A stretch of DNA of 64,000 nt from Chrysemys picta bellii (lineage: Eukaryota; Chordata; Testudines; Emydidae). Shown here one piece after another: positions 1 through 12,199 of the stretch. The stretch spans positions 65,521,787 to 65,585,786 of the forward strand of contig NC_088792.1 of the NCBI RefSeq assembly GCF_011386835.1. The letters run 5' to 3'. The position numbers and the translations under genes were made by a program. The stretch's first letter is position 1. Each line of letters begins with the position of its first letter. The notes below the pieces were generated by a model that saw only the letters and a program-made list of their open reading frames with translations, did not search any database and was not told the origin of the DNA.

Positions 1-3000
1 CAACTGATCCAGGCAATAGAAAGGACAGCAAGAAAAGGGTGGGCCAGAAGGACCAGGCTATCTCAGCCTAGCAAGGATGGGAGGGAGGTAGATCAAGAAT
101 GGCAGGTGGGCATGTGCAGTTCCAGGTGGCACCCCATCAACAGGCCCCCCCTCAGCACAGGGGTTTGTTTCACATGTGGGGAGCCTGGACATTTCCATTG
201 CAACTGCCCATACATGTCCTGCCTCTATGGCCAGGTATGAGGCCGAATCCAAGGCCCGTAAGAGGAGGCCAAGGCCAACAAAACTAGTAGTGACCATACA
301 GGCCAAAGGCATGGATGTGCAAGGACTAATTGACTCAGGGTGCTGCCAGACTCTGGTGAGAGTAATTCTATCAGGGCCTGAAACAGTTCCCACAGGCACT
401 GTCTATTTGCAATGCATTCATGCGGATGTATTGTGCTCCCTTACTCCACGGAGAAGGTGCCTCTGAGCATGCAGAACCATCAGATCTGTGAGGCAGTAGC
501 CCTGAACCTGGCATATCTGGTAATAATCGGGCAAGACTGGAGGTTTCTTTAGAGACCTGTTGCAGTCTGAGAATGGGGAGCCCCTGTGTGGGATTGACAG
601 TGACACTGGAGACAAGGAAACAGCAGAGCCACAAGCCTTAGCAGGCGAAAGCAAGGAGGAAGACCCAGGACAAGGAGCATGGGCCCCTGCAGATGGCATC
701 TTGGCTGGAGTGGGATGTACTTTCCCCAATGGGGACAAACAGAAGAAATTAAGTGAGCCAGCAGTGACCAACATATTTTTGGACAAAATGGATTTTGTTG
801 AAGAACAAAGAAACGACTCAACATTGGCATGAACCTATGAACAGCTCACCTGGGTCAATGGTGAGGTGGTAGAACGTCGATTCCAGAAACAATGGCCTAA
901 CTTCAAGCTAGAGAAAATATAGAGAACAGAGAAGGACCACCAGATAGGAAATGTTAAAATGCAATTGCTTGTCCCAAAGAAGTACCTCAGGGAAATACTA
1001 TATCTGCCACATGCCACACCCTGTGGGGGACACCTTGGTCAGGGGAAAACTCTCAACCAGGTGACACTTTGTCCACCAGGAGGTACAAGAGTACTGTGCC
1101 TCCTGCCCAGAATGCCAGTGAGCAAGTCAAGGGAAGGTAACCTGGACCCTGCTGATACCCCTCCCTGTGGTAAGGGACCACATCTGAGGGGATCATCCTG
1201 AACCTAGTGGGCCCATTGGAAAAGAGTGCAGCTGGATTCCAGCACAGACTAGTCCTATTAGTCTATGCCACACGGTACCCCTAGGTGACTCCACTACACT
1301 CCACAAAGGCGAAAACCCTTGCCCTGGAGCCCCTGAAAGTGTTCGCCCAGGTGGGGAATCCTTTGGGAAATAATCATAGATCAGGGCACCAACTTTATGT
1401 CCCAACTTATGAGGGAACTGTGTAGCTTGTTGATGCTAAAAGCAATAAGAACATCAGTGTACCACTCCCAATTCTATGGTCTGGTAGAGAGATTAAAGTA
1501 GGCTGCAGAATTTTGTAGCCTTGGAACCCTGCCCCTGGGACCAATTACTTCCACCACTCCTGTTCCCCATCCATGAAGTCTGTCAGGAATCGACAGGGTT
1601 CTCCCTATTCAAATTACTATACAGGAGACAGCTGAGGGGAGTACTAGATCTCCTTTGGGAGACATGGAGTGAACTAAGTTCCACAGCTATGAATGCAGTA
1701 CACTACGTGCTATAACTAAGAGAGAAGTCAAAGGCAATAGGAGAGTTTGTGAGAGAAAATCTACCCAAGGCACAATGGGGCAAGTGCAAGTGTACAATAA
1801 GGGAACCCATGTCCGGGAGTTCCAACCGAGGGACTGGATGTTACTCCTGCTCCCCACCTTGGAATCCAAATTTTGGCTAGATGGCAAGGCCCCTTTGAAG
1901 TGATCAAATGAATTGGGGCAGTAAATTATGAGGTTCATCAACCCAGAAAAAGGAAAGACATTAAGATGTACCATGTCAACCTGCTAAAGGCCTAGAAATA
2001 TTGAGATGGGCTCCCAGTAATGCCATATCCTCCAGAACTCAGGCCCCAGGCTCCCATAGCCCCCAGCTCTGACTAAGTCCTGGTCAGAGAAGACCTGCAG
2101 ATGTAGCAAAAGTGGCAGATCCAAAAACTTGCCCAGTCCTTCTTGGCAGTCTTTTCCACAGTTGCAGAACAAACTCATCTAGTGTTCCATCACAGAAAGA
2201 CAAACAGGGAACAACATAAGCGAGAACTTTGGGCCATTGCCGAAATGGTATAGAATGAACTGCAAGCTATATTAGACCTTAGGGTAGTCAAAGAGTCACA
2301 TGGTGCGTAGTGAAGCCCTATTGTGTTGGTATCTAAAAAGGACAGGTTGACCAGATTCTTCAGAGACTTCCGGAAGGTCAACGGGGTATCCAGATTGGAG
2401 GCCTACCTGATGCTGAGGGTTGACAAATTGTTAGAGAGGTTAGGGGCCGCCAAGTATATCTTCACCCTCGACCTAACCAGGGGTCATTGGCAGATCCCTT
2501 GATTCTGGAGTCCTGAGAAAAGACAGGCTTCCACACACTGTTTGGCCTGTACCAATTTCAGACAATACTGTTTGCCCTTCATGGAGCAACAGCCACCTTC
2601 CAAAGGCTGATGCACAAGGTGCTTCAGCCTCATGATCAGGATGCAGCTGTGTGCGTCGATGATATCATCATCTACAGCAAGTCCTGGAATGAGCATTTAA
2701 AACATATTGCAAGAGTCTTGCAGGCCGTCCAGAACTGCTGGATTTACAGCTAATCCTGCCAAGTGCTGCATGGCTAATTGAGAGGTGATGTACCTGGGGT
2801 ATGCAGTGGGGAGAGGGGGCCTGTGCCCCTTGGTGGTAGGACAAGTCCAAGCTCTGGCGGAATGTCCTGCACCCACCACAAAGAGGTAGGTATGATGCTT
2901 CCTGGAACTGGTGGGCTATTATAGGCAGTTTATCCTGGATTTCACTACAATTGTGGCCCTGCTAATGGACCTGGTGAAAAACACAGCCCCCAGGACAATC

Positions 3001-3465
3001 CAGTGGTCTCTGGATTGCACCACGGCCTTCAAAAAATTGAATGATCAACTGACTTGGGAGCCTATCCTGTTCCACCCTGATTTTCTAAACTTTTCATCCT
3101 GCAGAAAGATGCCTCCGATATCAGCCTGGGAGCCATGTTGTCCCAAGAGGTGGCAGGAGAAGACCACCCAATCCTTTACCTCAGCTGGAAATTGTTCCCC
3201 TGGGAAGTGGCATACTCAGTGATAGAGAAGGATTCCTTGGCAATAAAATGGGCCATTGAAGCACTCTGCTCTTACTTATGGGGCCAGCCATTCCATCTCA
3301 TGACAGATCATGCAGCTCTCCAGTAGCAGAACACCACAAAAGACCATAACTTGAGGATTATGCGCTGGTACCTCTCACTGTACCTGAACAAGTTTGAGGT
3401 ACTGCATTGAGTGGCATGTGACCACAAGAACGTGGACTTCTTTTTGCAGGACAGAGGAGACCTAT
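1..3465 (+). pseudogene. Decayed Ty3/gypsy-type gag-pol, Gmr1-like order (PR-INT-RT-RH)
   Basis: Many stops and frameshifts, but the domain order can be read on the + strand. A gag CCHC zinc knuckle (C-X2-C-X4-H-X4-C) is at about 166-207. A retroviral-type aspartic protease core reading L-I-D-S-G is at 326-340. The integrase zinc-binding region begins near 960, with its H-H pair near 1009-1040 and C-C pair near 1090-1115. The integrase core continues to about 1700 and a C-terminal part ends near 1990 (HVNLLKA). Reverse transcriptase follows from about 2200, with the catalytic box read as V-D-D at 2655-2663, then RNase H to about 3450 (T-D-H near 3301). Integrase before RT is the Ty1/copia order, yet the domains look Ty3/gypsy; Gmr1-type elements of deuterostomes have this arrangement. 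The left end is outside the window. No intact product is possible. Confidence 0.8.
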
Positions 3466-4330
3466 TTCTACAGATCAACCCTGCAGCACTCAGCCTGAGG
3501 GGATGGGTGTGTGATGGGGTGTACAGACCCCACACTATGGAAAAAAGAAGTGGTGGAACAGTATAGGGCCAAAAAGGCCCTGTCTCTGAGCTGGGCATGC
3601 TCCCTATGGAGGGCCTGCTTAAAAGGGAGCTCTGGTAGTCTGGCAGGGGGAGCATGGAGGAGAGAGTGGCTGCAAGTAAGCAGACAGGCTGCAGCCACTG
3701 AGGCAGAGCAATCTATAGGGGACGTTCCGTGATTGTGAGTAAGACTTGGCTGGGATTCCCCCTTCCCTCGGACTAAGGGGTGAGGGGGGATAACTAGACT
3801 CTGAGGATGAGCTGGGAAACAGCCTCACCATCACCTGCATCTGAAGCCCTGAACTTTCTAGGCTGTAAGTAGAAGGCTGGGGGCCAGGCTCCCAACTGAA
3901 AGGAAACAGGGGAGGTAGGAAGAGGCTCAGGGGGAGGTTGATCTACTGTGGCAGCCTAAAAGGGCTGAGACACCCCGCACCTTTCTCCCTTTGGGCCCTC
4001 GGCCAGGACTCACTGGAGAGGGAAGGCCCGGGTCCCCCTATCCTTCCCTCTTCCCCCAGACTCCTGAGAGATCCTGGAGGATACCAAGGGGGTATGACGA
4101 ACTGTGGCTTGGCCACTGGAGCCACAGACTGTCCGGAAGAGCCATCTCAAGGTTTGGGGAGATTATTTGGCTGTGGCCTCACCAGAAGGCCTGCTGGCCC
4201 ACAACCAAAGCCCACTACAGGACACTTGTGGAGGAAGGTGCTACCTGTGGTGAGTGAAGACATCCAAATCGGCCCAATATGAGCAAGGGTGGCAAAATCT
4301 GGCCCTGGGTGTGCAAGTTGGTTTAGAATT
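3466..4330 (+). other. Probable 3' non-coding part or LTR of the preceding retroelement
   Basis: GC-rich, non-coding sequence directly after the RNase H remnant. It contains short purine-rich and CCC-rich blocks and no domain I recognise. Its position suggests the 3' untranslated region and/or LTR of the Gmr1-like element, but no second LTR copy is in the window, so this is inference only. Confidence 0.35.
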
Positions 4331-5500
4331 CCCAATAAGTATTTTCCTCCACACCTTAAAAATCATAACACTCAGAGCAAGCCCATTTTAACACCATGTC
4401 TGTTCAGACTTTAGGTGTTGCATTAAAGCCTCTACAGAATTACATACAAATGCAGTTCATAAATAGAAATGTTTAGGGAAGTGGCTTGATTCTTCAATTA
4501 AGGTAGGGCATATGCACTAGTGTGGTGATAAATTCAGTACATGCACATTCAGGCTCTCTGGTTAGGCCTAATGTTTGCCTGATTCAGCATAGCATGCTTT
4601 AATAATGTAATTCAATTCTTCCTCATTTTTAATATTATTTGAGCCCTTTAATATAATTTGGTGAGCTATTACAGTTGTTACCGCTGCTAGTTTTTCCCTT
4701 AATACTGATTTCACTTATGACCTCAGTCAGAACAAGATTTAAAGTTTGGGATGATGTAAGTGAATAAGGATTATTAGATTTATTCATATGGCAATTTAAA
4801 TAAGAAACTGCCTGGCTTAAAATAAACGATAAATGAAAAATGCATGTGATTTATAGACCCATCCATTCTAAAGATTTATAAGTGGAGGGGGATGATTAAG
4901 TAAGAGACAGACCTGATTACATGAAATATGTAATTTGTATAATGCAATATTGGAAGCAAGCTGCTAAACAGCACCAGCATAACAATGATTGGCTAAACAG
5001 TTTATTACAATATTACTGTACAGCTGGTATGCAGTCATGTGAGCAGTGGACATGCAGACCGCTGAGCATTTTTATTCCTGTTACCTCACAACTGGGGGAT
5101 AATATGTTTGATGAAAAGTCTCTTCCTTTCAGTCACTGCAGTGGAGTCTCTCTTAGAGCATGTTATGAAATGTGTGTCCCTTTTAAGCTTTGTTTATTCT
5201 ACCCCCATTTCAGAGCCCCGATGAATCTTCTCTTTTTCCACTTTCCTACGAACAGAAATGCAGGCACCCTCAAGGCCACACGCCATGATTCCTGTCCTCT
5301 GCAGCCCACCAACTTTCCAGAATCAGCCACAGAAGGGGATTGCTGCAGGGCCCTGTATGGCATTCACTCCTTCACAGGGGTGGAGCATGCTCACACGCAC
5401 TGTCGCAAAAACTAGAGGACCAAAAATAATTGTTCCGCTTTTCTACTAGTTATCAGATAAGAGCAAACTAATTTGTTCCCTGCATTAAGCTTATATTATG
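4331..5500. other. AT-rich intergenic DNA, no feature recognised
   Basis: Low-GC sequence with frequent stops in all frames. The 164-codon open frame at 4921-5415 shows no motif, codon bias or splice context that would support a gene, and I treat it as chance. Confidence 0.5.
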
Positions 5501-5547
5501 TTGCATGTCACTTTAAGGACAAAAAGGACCTTTATGATCATCTAGTC

Positions 5548-5846
5548 CAGGGGTCGGCAACCGTTCAGCAGTGGTGTGCCAAGTCTTTATTTATTCACTC
5601 TAATTTAAGGTTTCGTGTGCCAGTAATACATTAACATTTTTAAAAGGTCTCTTTCTATAAGTCTATATTATATAACTAAACTATTGTTGTATGTAAAGTA
5701 AATAAGGTTTTTAAAATGTTTAAGAAGCTTCATTTAAAATTAAAATGCAGAGCCCCCCAGACCGGTGGACTCGGGCAGTGTGAGTGCCACTGAAAATCAG
5801 CTCGCGTGCCACCTTTGGTACGCGTGCCACAAGTTGCCTACCCCTG
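5548..5846. mobile_element. hAT-type non-autonomous element, copy 1
   Basis: Terminal inverted repeats: left starts CAGGGGTCGGCAACC and right ends GGTTGCCTACCCCTG-like (one or two changes). Flanking 8-bp target duplication ATCTAGTC (5540-5547) and AACTAGTC (5847-5854), one mismatch. No coding capacity. The host DNA on both sides (about 5505-5547 and 5847-5920) reads as one interrupted older repeat, so this element landed in another repeat. The copy at 11028-11417 belongs to the same family. Confidence 0.85.
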
Positions 5847-5920
5847 AACTAGTCTGACTTTCTGCAGAACACAGGCCACAGAATTTTACTGGGTGCTTCC
5901 TGAATTTTATCTTTATTTTA

Positions 5921-7290
5921 GCACTGAATAGGTGCCACTGAAGGACAAAATGTACTATAAGGCCTCATGGATTACATAGATTAGGGTTTAGAGATGTCAA
6001 AGTACTATTAGAGCCCTATTGTGAACTGCAGCTTGAAGTGTGTGCAATCTGATCACAAACAAATAAAAAATAATGCAGTGTCTGATGATTGTGACTAGGC
6101 AATGCATAGTCACCTGCAGCTTTGGTTAAGGGTACCAGCCTATGCCATGGTAGAGGAATTAATAAACTTTTTATGAGGAAAAGTAACACATGCATTCAAA
6201 ATGAGGGGGTCTTCAATAACAATTTGCATGAAACAGAGTTGACCCAGAAAATTCTAATCTAAATCCCAACCTGATTTGTATAGAGTAATTTAATTTCCTC
6301 CCTACTAGTTATATGGATTTTATCAATTATACCAATTAAATTGTCAAGCAGATTTATTGACCAGTCATCCTTATGACACTTTCTTTGATGTACTATTCTG
6401 GTATCATCAACTGGTCATGCATGTCGAATTTCAGGTTTTGGTGTCATTATGTGCATTTGAAAAGCAATCAGAATTCTCAAAAGGAAGGCTTGTAATAAAT
6501 TACTGCTATGAGCCAAATTTTCAAAAGGGGTCGCTACATTTTTCACCTACAATTTTGTGCCTGCAACTAATGGAAGGTGCAATCAATTTAGATGCCTGAC
6601 GATCTGATTGGTGGGATATATGACAATTCTGACTATAAATCAGGCAGTTAGAGATCTGTATGTTAACAGCTACATTCCAAAATAGATTGCTTTTGCAAGA
6701 ATGCACATGCAATTTATTGTGGATGCAAAATTTCAGGTACAAAATTAAATTTGCCAACCTCTGCTTCTCTTTACAATGAATCCTTTCTATTCCTTGGTGT
6801 GCTGGTCAGTTGATAATGTTTTCTGAAATAACCTTGTTATCCACTGTGATTAATTTGACTATTAAAATACATTTGAATTTGACCGAATGAATTAGTAGAA
6901 TCAGACCTCATTTTCATGAAATTAGTTACAAAAAATATATTTATGTGGTGCAACTCTGGATTTCTTTTTAACCTATTCTAAAACATTACACAAGACAAGA
7001 GAAAAATGCCAGGAAAGTCAGCCACTATCTGCTAGTTGCAGTCAAAGAGAAATAAAGGTGCAAAATGGAGACCATCACCCTGGAGAAGATTCACTAGTCA
7101 AACAGAAAAGAGCAAATCTAAGTAACAAGTAATCCATTCATCAGAATGTGTTTCCCCTCTCCGACTAGATGGGTTGCCCTAGTCAGAGTAAGAGCAAAGC
7201 TGACAGAGTCAGTGGAAAGTGAAAGTAAAAGTATTCTGGGGTGTGGTGCAGCCATTAGACAGTTCTAGGGCAGACCACCACTTTCTAAAG
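5921..7290. other. AT-rich intergenic DNA, no feature recognised
   Basis: No coding, RNA or repeat signature recognised. Short open frames (for example 6357-6599) have no recognisable motif. Confidence 0.5.
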
Positions 7291-7292
7291 TT

Positions 7293-8532
7293 AGGGATGC
7301 CAACTTTCTAATCACACAAAACTGAACACCCTAGTCCCGCCCCTTCCCCAAGGCCATGCCCCCCCACTCACTACATTCCCCCTCCCTTGGTGGTTCACTC
7401 TCCCCCACCCTCACTCACTGTCACATTAGGGTTACCATACGTCCTCTTTTTCCCCGGACATGTCCGGCTTTTCGGCAGTCAAACCCCCGTCCGGGGGGAA
7501 TTGCCAAAAAGCCGAACATGTCCGGGAAAATGGCGGCTCTGCTCCCCCGACTCTTCGGCTCTGTTTAAGAGCCGGGCTGCCCGAGAGCTACCGGCTTCGG
7601 GCAGCCCCCTTGCCTCCGGACCCTGCGCCCCTGGCTGGGCACTTCCCCTCCCGGGCTCCAGCTGCGCTGGGGGAAGCGCAGGCTGGGGGCGCAGGGTCTG
7701 GGGGCTGCCCGGGAAACCGTGAAGCTGGTAGCACTGGGGCAGCCCTTTCCCCCTGGCTGGGAGTGGGAGGGGGCGGAGTTAGGGTGGGGAAGGGGCGGAG
7801 GTGGGGCGGGGCTAGGGGTGGGGAAATGGGCAGGGCCAGGGCCCGTGGAGGGTCTTCTTTTTTTATTTATGAGATATGGTAACCCTACTGTCACTGGGCT
7901 GGGGCAGGGGGTTGGGATGTGGGAGGAGGGTGAGGGCTCTAAATGGGGGTGCAGGCTCCAGTGTGGGGCCTGAAATGAGGGGTTCAGAGTGCAGGAGGGG
8001 GCTGTGGGTTGATGCAGGGGGGGTGGGGTGCAGGAGGGGGTACAGGCTCTGGAATGGAGGTGTGGGCTCTGGAGTGGGGCTGGGGATGAGGATGAGGATG
8101 AAGGGCTTGGGGTGGAGGGGCGGGCTCTGCGCTGGGGCACTGGCTTACCTCAGCAGCTCCCGGTCAGCCCCACACTGTGCCCTGGAAGCAGCCAGCAGGT
8201 CTGGTTCCTAGGTGGCAGGGCCAGGAAACTCCGTGTGTTGCTCTCACCCGCAGGCTCAGCCACAGTTCCTGGCCAATGGGCGTGTGGAACTGGTGCTTGG
8301 GGTGGGAGCAGCGTGCGGAGCCCCATGTTCCCCCCCCCCCCCGCCTAGGAGCTGGACCTGGCCACTTCCAAGGCACAGCACAGTGTCATGACAGGTAGGG
8401 ACTAGCCTGCCTTAGCCCTGCAGCACTGCTGACCGGACTTTTACCTGCCCGGTTGGCAGTGCTGTCTGGAGCTGCCAGGGTCCCTTTTCCACCGGGCATT
8501 CCTGTCAAAAACCAAACACCTGGCAACCCTAA
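7293..8532. mobile_element. DNA element with TTAGGG-type ends, split by a nested element
   Basis: The left end reads TTAGGGATGCCAAC and the right end GGCAACCCTAA, imperfect inverted repeats. The interior is GC-rich and non-coding, with degenerate G-rich reiterations (about 7900-8120, units resembling GGGGTGCAGGAGGGGG). It is interrupted by the element at 7427-7887. A similar small element with TTAGGG/CCCTAA ends lies at 29982-30107. Family name not established. Confidence 0.6.
7427..7887. mobile_element. Nested MITE-like element, 13-bp perfect terminal inverted repeats
   Basis: Perfect inverted ends TAGGGTTACCATA (7427-7439) and TATGGTAACCCTA (7875-7887). The flanks share CTGTCAC (7418-7424 and 7888-7894), consistent with a target duplication of about 7-8 bp with two extra bases on the left. 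The interior is GC-rich and contains FCGGC-like inverted motifs near 7470 and 7510. Open frames here are GC-content artefacts. Confidence 0.75.
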
Positions 8533-9133
8533 GTTGTATTAAAGGATTGTTGGTGTTGAAGACAATGTGGACTCATCCTGTTCCTTTGGAGATCCCTGGT
8601 CCTATAGTATCGTCATGGCACATTTCAGAGCTGGTCTCTGTATTTCCCACCCCAAGCATTCAAAAATCATGAGTCAGGTCCCCCACCCCAAATCATGAGA
8701 TTTGCTTTAAAGGAGCTTTTTAAAAAATACATTGGGGGGAAGGGTGTATTTGCCTTCTAGTTACTGAGCCTTTAAGGTACACTCTGGTCACGTTGTCAAG
8801 CTTTTCTTTCCAACCATGAGGACTAGAAACTTTTTTTAATGGAAGATGAGATTCTCACCTACTCACATGCTTCCACAAGCTAGAATTTAAGAAAAACACC
8901 CCCAAAAAAATCATGACACTTGGCAACACTATTGGGATTAACTCCTAAAATAGTACATTAGCAGATAAAACTGCAAAGTGCTTTTAAACCAGATTACAAA
9001 GAAGTCAGTTTTTAGACAGTTTTACATGCCACTTGCCATTAATGTGTGTTATAAAATAAATAAATCAGGAGCAGGCCAGTTGACAGACAGTGGGGTGACA
9101 GTGATAGTTAGTACTCTTATTGAACCCTTATGA
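8533..9133. other. Intergenic DNA with an old non-coding repeat at about 8640-8935
   Basis: The block 8660-8935 contains the recurrent ATCATGAG motif and ends in CTTGGCAACACT, which resembles the end of a DNA element. I could not define both ends. Nothing coding. Confidence 0.35.
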
Positions 9134-9401
9134 CAGGGATTGGCAACCTTTGGCATGCAACCTGCCAGGGTAAGCGGAGGTTCACTGCTCCAGGCCAATG
9201 GAAGTGGTGGGAAGCGGTGGCCAGCACATCCCTCAACCCGCGCCGCTTCCCGCAGCCCCCATTGGCCTGGAGCAGCAAACCGCAGCCAGTGGGAGCCACG
9301 ATCGGCCGAACCTGCAGACGGATGCGGCAGGTAAACAAACCGGCCCAGCCTGCCAGGGTGCTTACCCTGGCAGACCACATGTCAAAGGTTGCCGATCCCT
9401 G
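9134..9401. mobile_element. hAT-type non-autonomous element (GATTGGCAACC ends)
   Basis: Left end CAGGGATTGGCAACCTTTGG is the inverse of the right end CCAAAGGTTGCCGATCCCTG-type sequence, with a few changes. The 8-bp target duplication is CCTTATGA (9126-9133) and CCCTATGA (9402-9409), one mismatch. The interior is GC-rich with an internal inverted segment around GGCCTGGAGCAG. Overlapping open frames are not genes. Confidence 0.85.
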
Positions 9402-9409
9402 CCCTATGA

Positions 9410-10479
9410 TTAGTGTAAAGGTCTGATGGGCTCTCCAAAATTAACTCATGTCATCCAGATGGGCCATTTCATCTTCAGTCACTGAAAGTCAAAGTTCCAT
9501 AAGTGCTAAACCTACCTGGAGCCAGAATCCCACTATCGACTGTCTTTAGCATTGCAATATTTATTCTGACGGGACATGCTAGTACAGAACTATCATCAGC
9601 TAAAGTTCTTTATGGAACAGATTAGCCACAGCTGCAATGAAAATTAACCACCTGGTCTAGGGTCAATCAGCATGTTATGATGAAAAGTGCCCAGTTAAAT
9701 AAAGATGCTAAGCTGAAATGACTTGTTAGCAGAATTTACTTTTGAACAATCCTTACAACACTGGCATTTTCCAGGCAAATGCATGCAGGTGAGCATGTGT
9801 ATGTATTTGCAGCACCCAGAAAGTACAGAGCCAAACACTTGCTTCCGTGCCAATGTCCTTTCCCAGAATTCCCATGCATGAGGTAGCTACAGCTAGCAAG
9901 CACATACTGAGCATGAGCAGTAGGGTGCTGCTAGTGTTGCCAACAGTACTACAGAAGAAGTTGTTTTACTGGGTGTGTGGCATGGCCATGGAACTGTCTC
10001 CCCTGTTCACTAAAAGTCACCAGGAGCCCTCTACTGGAGGCAGCATAGGGCTACATCCTTTCTAAAGCTGTTACCTTCAGCACCTCCCGAGACATTCTGC
10101 CCAGCTCCTCTCCCATCCACTGCCACACCATTGCTGTGCCTCCACTCCAAAATATAGCTCTGGTTGTTAGGACCCTTACATGTGCCCCAAAATCCCCTTC
10201 CTCCTGAAGCTGTGCAAGAATAAAAGACTAAGAACCTTGATCCAAGGACGCTTGTGCAAGAAACAAGCAGATACACCTCAACAGACCAAGAGGTGGAACA
10301 GGAATGCTTTTAAAACAGCAAAGGAAAGGGGTTTTTCAAAATGTTTAAAGAAATTTGTGAAATGGTTTTATTTCTTCATGCACAATAACCTCAAGCTAAC
10401 AGATATTTAGTAACGGAGACAGATTGCATTGGACAATGGTCCTAACACGAATACGATCATGGGATGCATAAATAGGGGA
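9410..10479. other. Intergenic DNA, no feature recognised
   Basis: No element ends, coding motifs or RNA structure recognised over this stretch. Confidence 0.5.
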
Positions 10480-11027
10480 ATTTCAAGTAGGAGTAGAGAG
10501 GTTATTTCTCCTCTGTATTTGGCACTGGTGTGATTGCTGCTGTGACTGTGTCCTATCCTGGTGCCCACAATTCAAGAAGGATGTTGATAAATTGGAAGGA
10601 GTTCAGAGAAGAGCCATGAAAATGAGTAAAGGTTTAGAAAACATGCCTTTTAGTGATTGAGGTCTTTGAGCCTATTTAGTTGATTAAAGAGGTTAGAGGG
10701 TGACTTGATTGCAGTCTATAAGTATCTAAACAGGGAACAAATATTTAATAATGGGCTCTTCAATCGAGCAGAAAAAGGTGTAACATGATCCAATGGCTGG
10801 AAGATGAAGCTAGACAAATTCAGACTGGAAATAAGGTGTAAATTTTGGACTGTGTGGATAATTAACCATTGAAACAATTTGCCAAGGGTCGTGGTGGATT
10901 CTCCATCACTGACAATTTTTAAAACAAGATGGAACGTTTTTTTTAAAAGCTCTGCTCTAGGAAGAATTTTGGGGAAGTTCTATGGCCTGTGTTATACAGA
11001 ATTTCAGAAGAGGTAATCACACTAGAT

Positions 11028-11417
11028 CAGGGGTCGGCAACCTTTCAGAAGTGCAAAGCAACAGAGGGTCCTGTGGCACCTTTGAGACTAACAGATTCAG
11101 ACTAACACAGCTACCCCCTGATACTTTCAGAAGTGGTGTGCCGAGTCTTCATTTATTCACTCTAATTTATGGTTTTGCGTGCCAGTAATACATTGTAACG
11201 TTTTTAGAAGGTCTCTTTCTATAAGTTTATAATATAACTAAACTATTGTTGTATGTAAAGTAAATAAGGTTTCAAAATGTTTAAGCAGTTTCATTTAAAA
11301 TTAAATTAAAATGTAGAGCCTCCTAGACCGGTGGCCAGGACCTGGGTAGTGTGAGTGCCACTGAAAATCAGCTTGTGTGCCACTTTCGGCATGCATGCCA
11401 TAGGTTGCCTACCCCTG
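11028..11417. mobile_element. hAT-type non-autonomous element, copy 2
   Basis: Ends CAGGGGTCGGCAACC and GGTTGCCTACCCCTG. Perfect 8-bp target duplication CACTAGAT at 11020-11027 and 11418-11425. The interior matches the copy at 5548-5846 (shared TTTATTTATTCACTCTAATT block). It lies inside a CR1 tail and has itself received a 70-bp insertion at 11054-11123. Confidence 0.95.
11054..11123 (-). mobile_element. 70-bp Penelope-like tail insertion with 12-bp target duplication
   Basis: A short insert containing the reverse of the phrase GGTGCCACAGGACCCTCTGT, also present at 45250-45268. It interrupts copy 2 of the hAT element and is bounded by the 12-bp direct repeat CTTTCAGAAGTG at 11042-11053 and 11124-11135. 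The sense strand of the family is minus here. Assignment to a Penelope-like family is inference from the shared tail with the hammerhead-like fragment at 45090-45275; the insertion and duplication are directly visible. Confidence 0.8.
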
Positions 11418-11455
11418 CACTAGATGATTCTGGCCTTAGAATCTAGGACTATGAA

Positions 11456-12199
11456 TGAAATATATTACCTGTAAAAATATTTTAAAAAAAATTAGGAAAC
11501 TATGTAGACATCAATAATCATGTACTCTATTTAAGGGGCTTAACAGAGAGAAGTTAATGGTCCTGAAATATTAATATGGACATCCTAAATGAAACTAAAA
11601 ACTAGTGTTCTTGGCACAATCGCTAAAGGGAAATCTCCAGGCCACAAAGGCAAAGCACATTAAGAATTATGGGAACTAAAAACAAGCCCAGTACCAGAGC
11701 TACTGTACAAGGACTGGGAAAAAATTAAAGAAAAGTTTCATCTTGCACACAAGTTAAGAATAGCCATACATCATTCTAAGTTACATCAAGAGCAAGACAA
11801 TAACATTTTGCTTAACATATTGGAAATGTAATTTCTTCCAGTTTGCTATCATAGTACAGATAAGTCATCTCCATGCAAAAATGCTTCTATGCATTTTTTC
11901 TCCATTTCACAGAAGCAGGGCCCATGTCATGGGGGGGGGAGGAAATCACCTTACAAGCAGGCTTAATTTACATATTTGTACTGATTTGTAATATATTTAT
12001 ACATGTGAAACTGCATTGACCCCAGGTGTTACAGAATGGAGAATATGCTCCTTCATTCCCATTTAAAGTCATTGGATAGTTGTGGGCCTGATTTTTCTAC
12101 ACTAGTTTTACACTGACTTCAGTGAAGTTACTCCTGATTAACCCAGTGTCGGAGCAAAATCGATCTCTATAGGACAAATGCTGATCTTGTTGACACCTC
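11456..12199. other. AT-rich intergenic DNA, no feature recognised
   Basis: Contains a G run near 11932-11940. No coding or repeat signature recognised. Confidence 0.45.

Larger units (their letters stand above)
10480..11455 (+). mobile_element. CR1-type LINE 3' end, interrupted by a hAT element
   Basis: The forward strand carries the decayed C-terminal part of a CR1 RT ORF, recognisable near 10590 as the LQRVQ-RRAMK motif, followed by the CR1 3' region to about 11455. A hAT-type element (11028-11417) splits it. Joining the sequence across the 8-bp duplication CACTAGAT restores the continuous CR1 tail phrase ending near GATGATTCTGGCC. Heavily mutated. Confidence 0.75.

Noticed and set aside
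4921..5415. 164-codon forward frame
   Set aside because: No recognisable domain, composition typical of the AT-rich surroundings, no splice or promoter context.
7565..8140. 191-codon Ser/Pro/His-rich reverse frame
   Set aside because: Lies entirely within G-rich non-coding DNA elements; low complexity caused by G-rich reiterations on the other strand.
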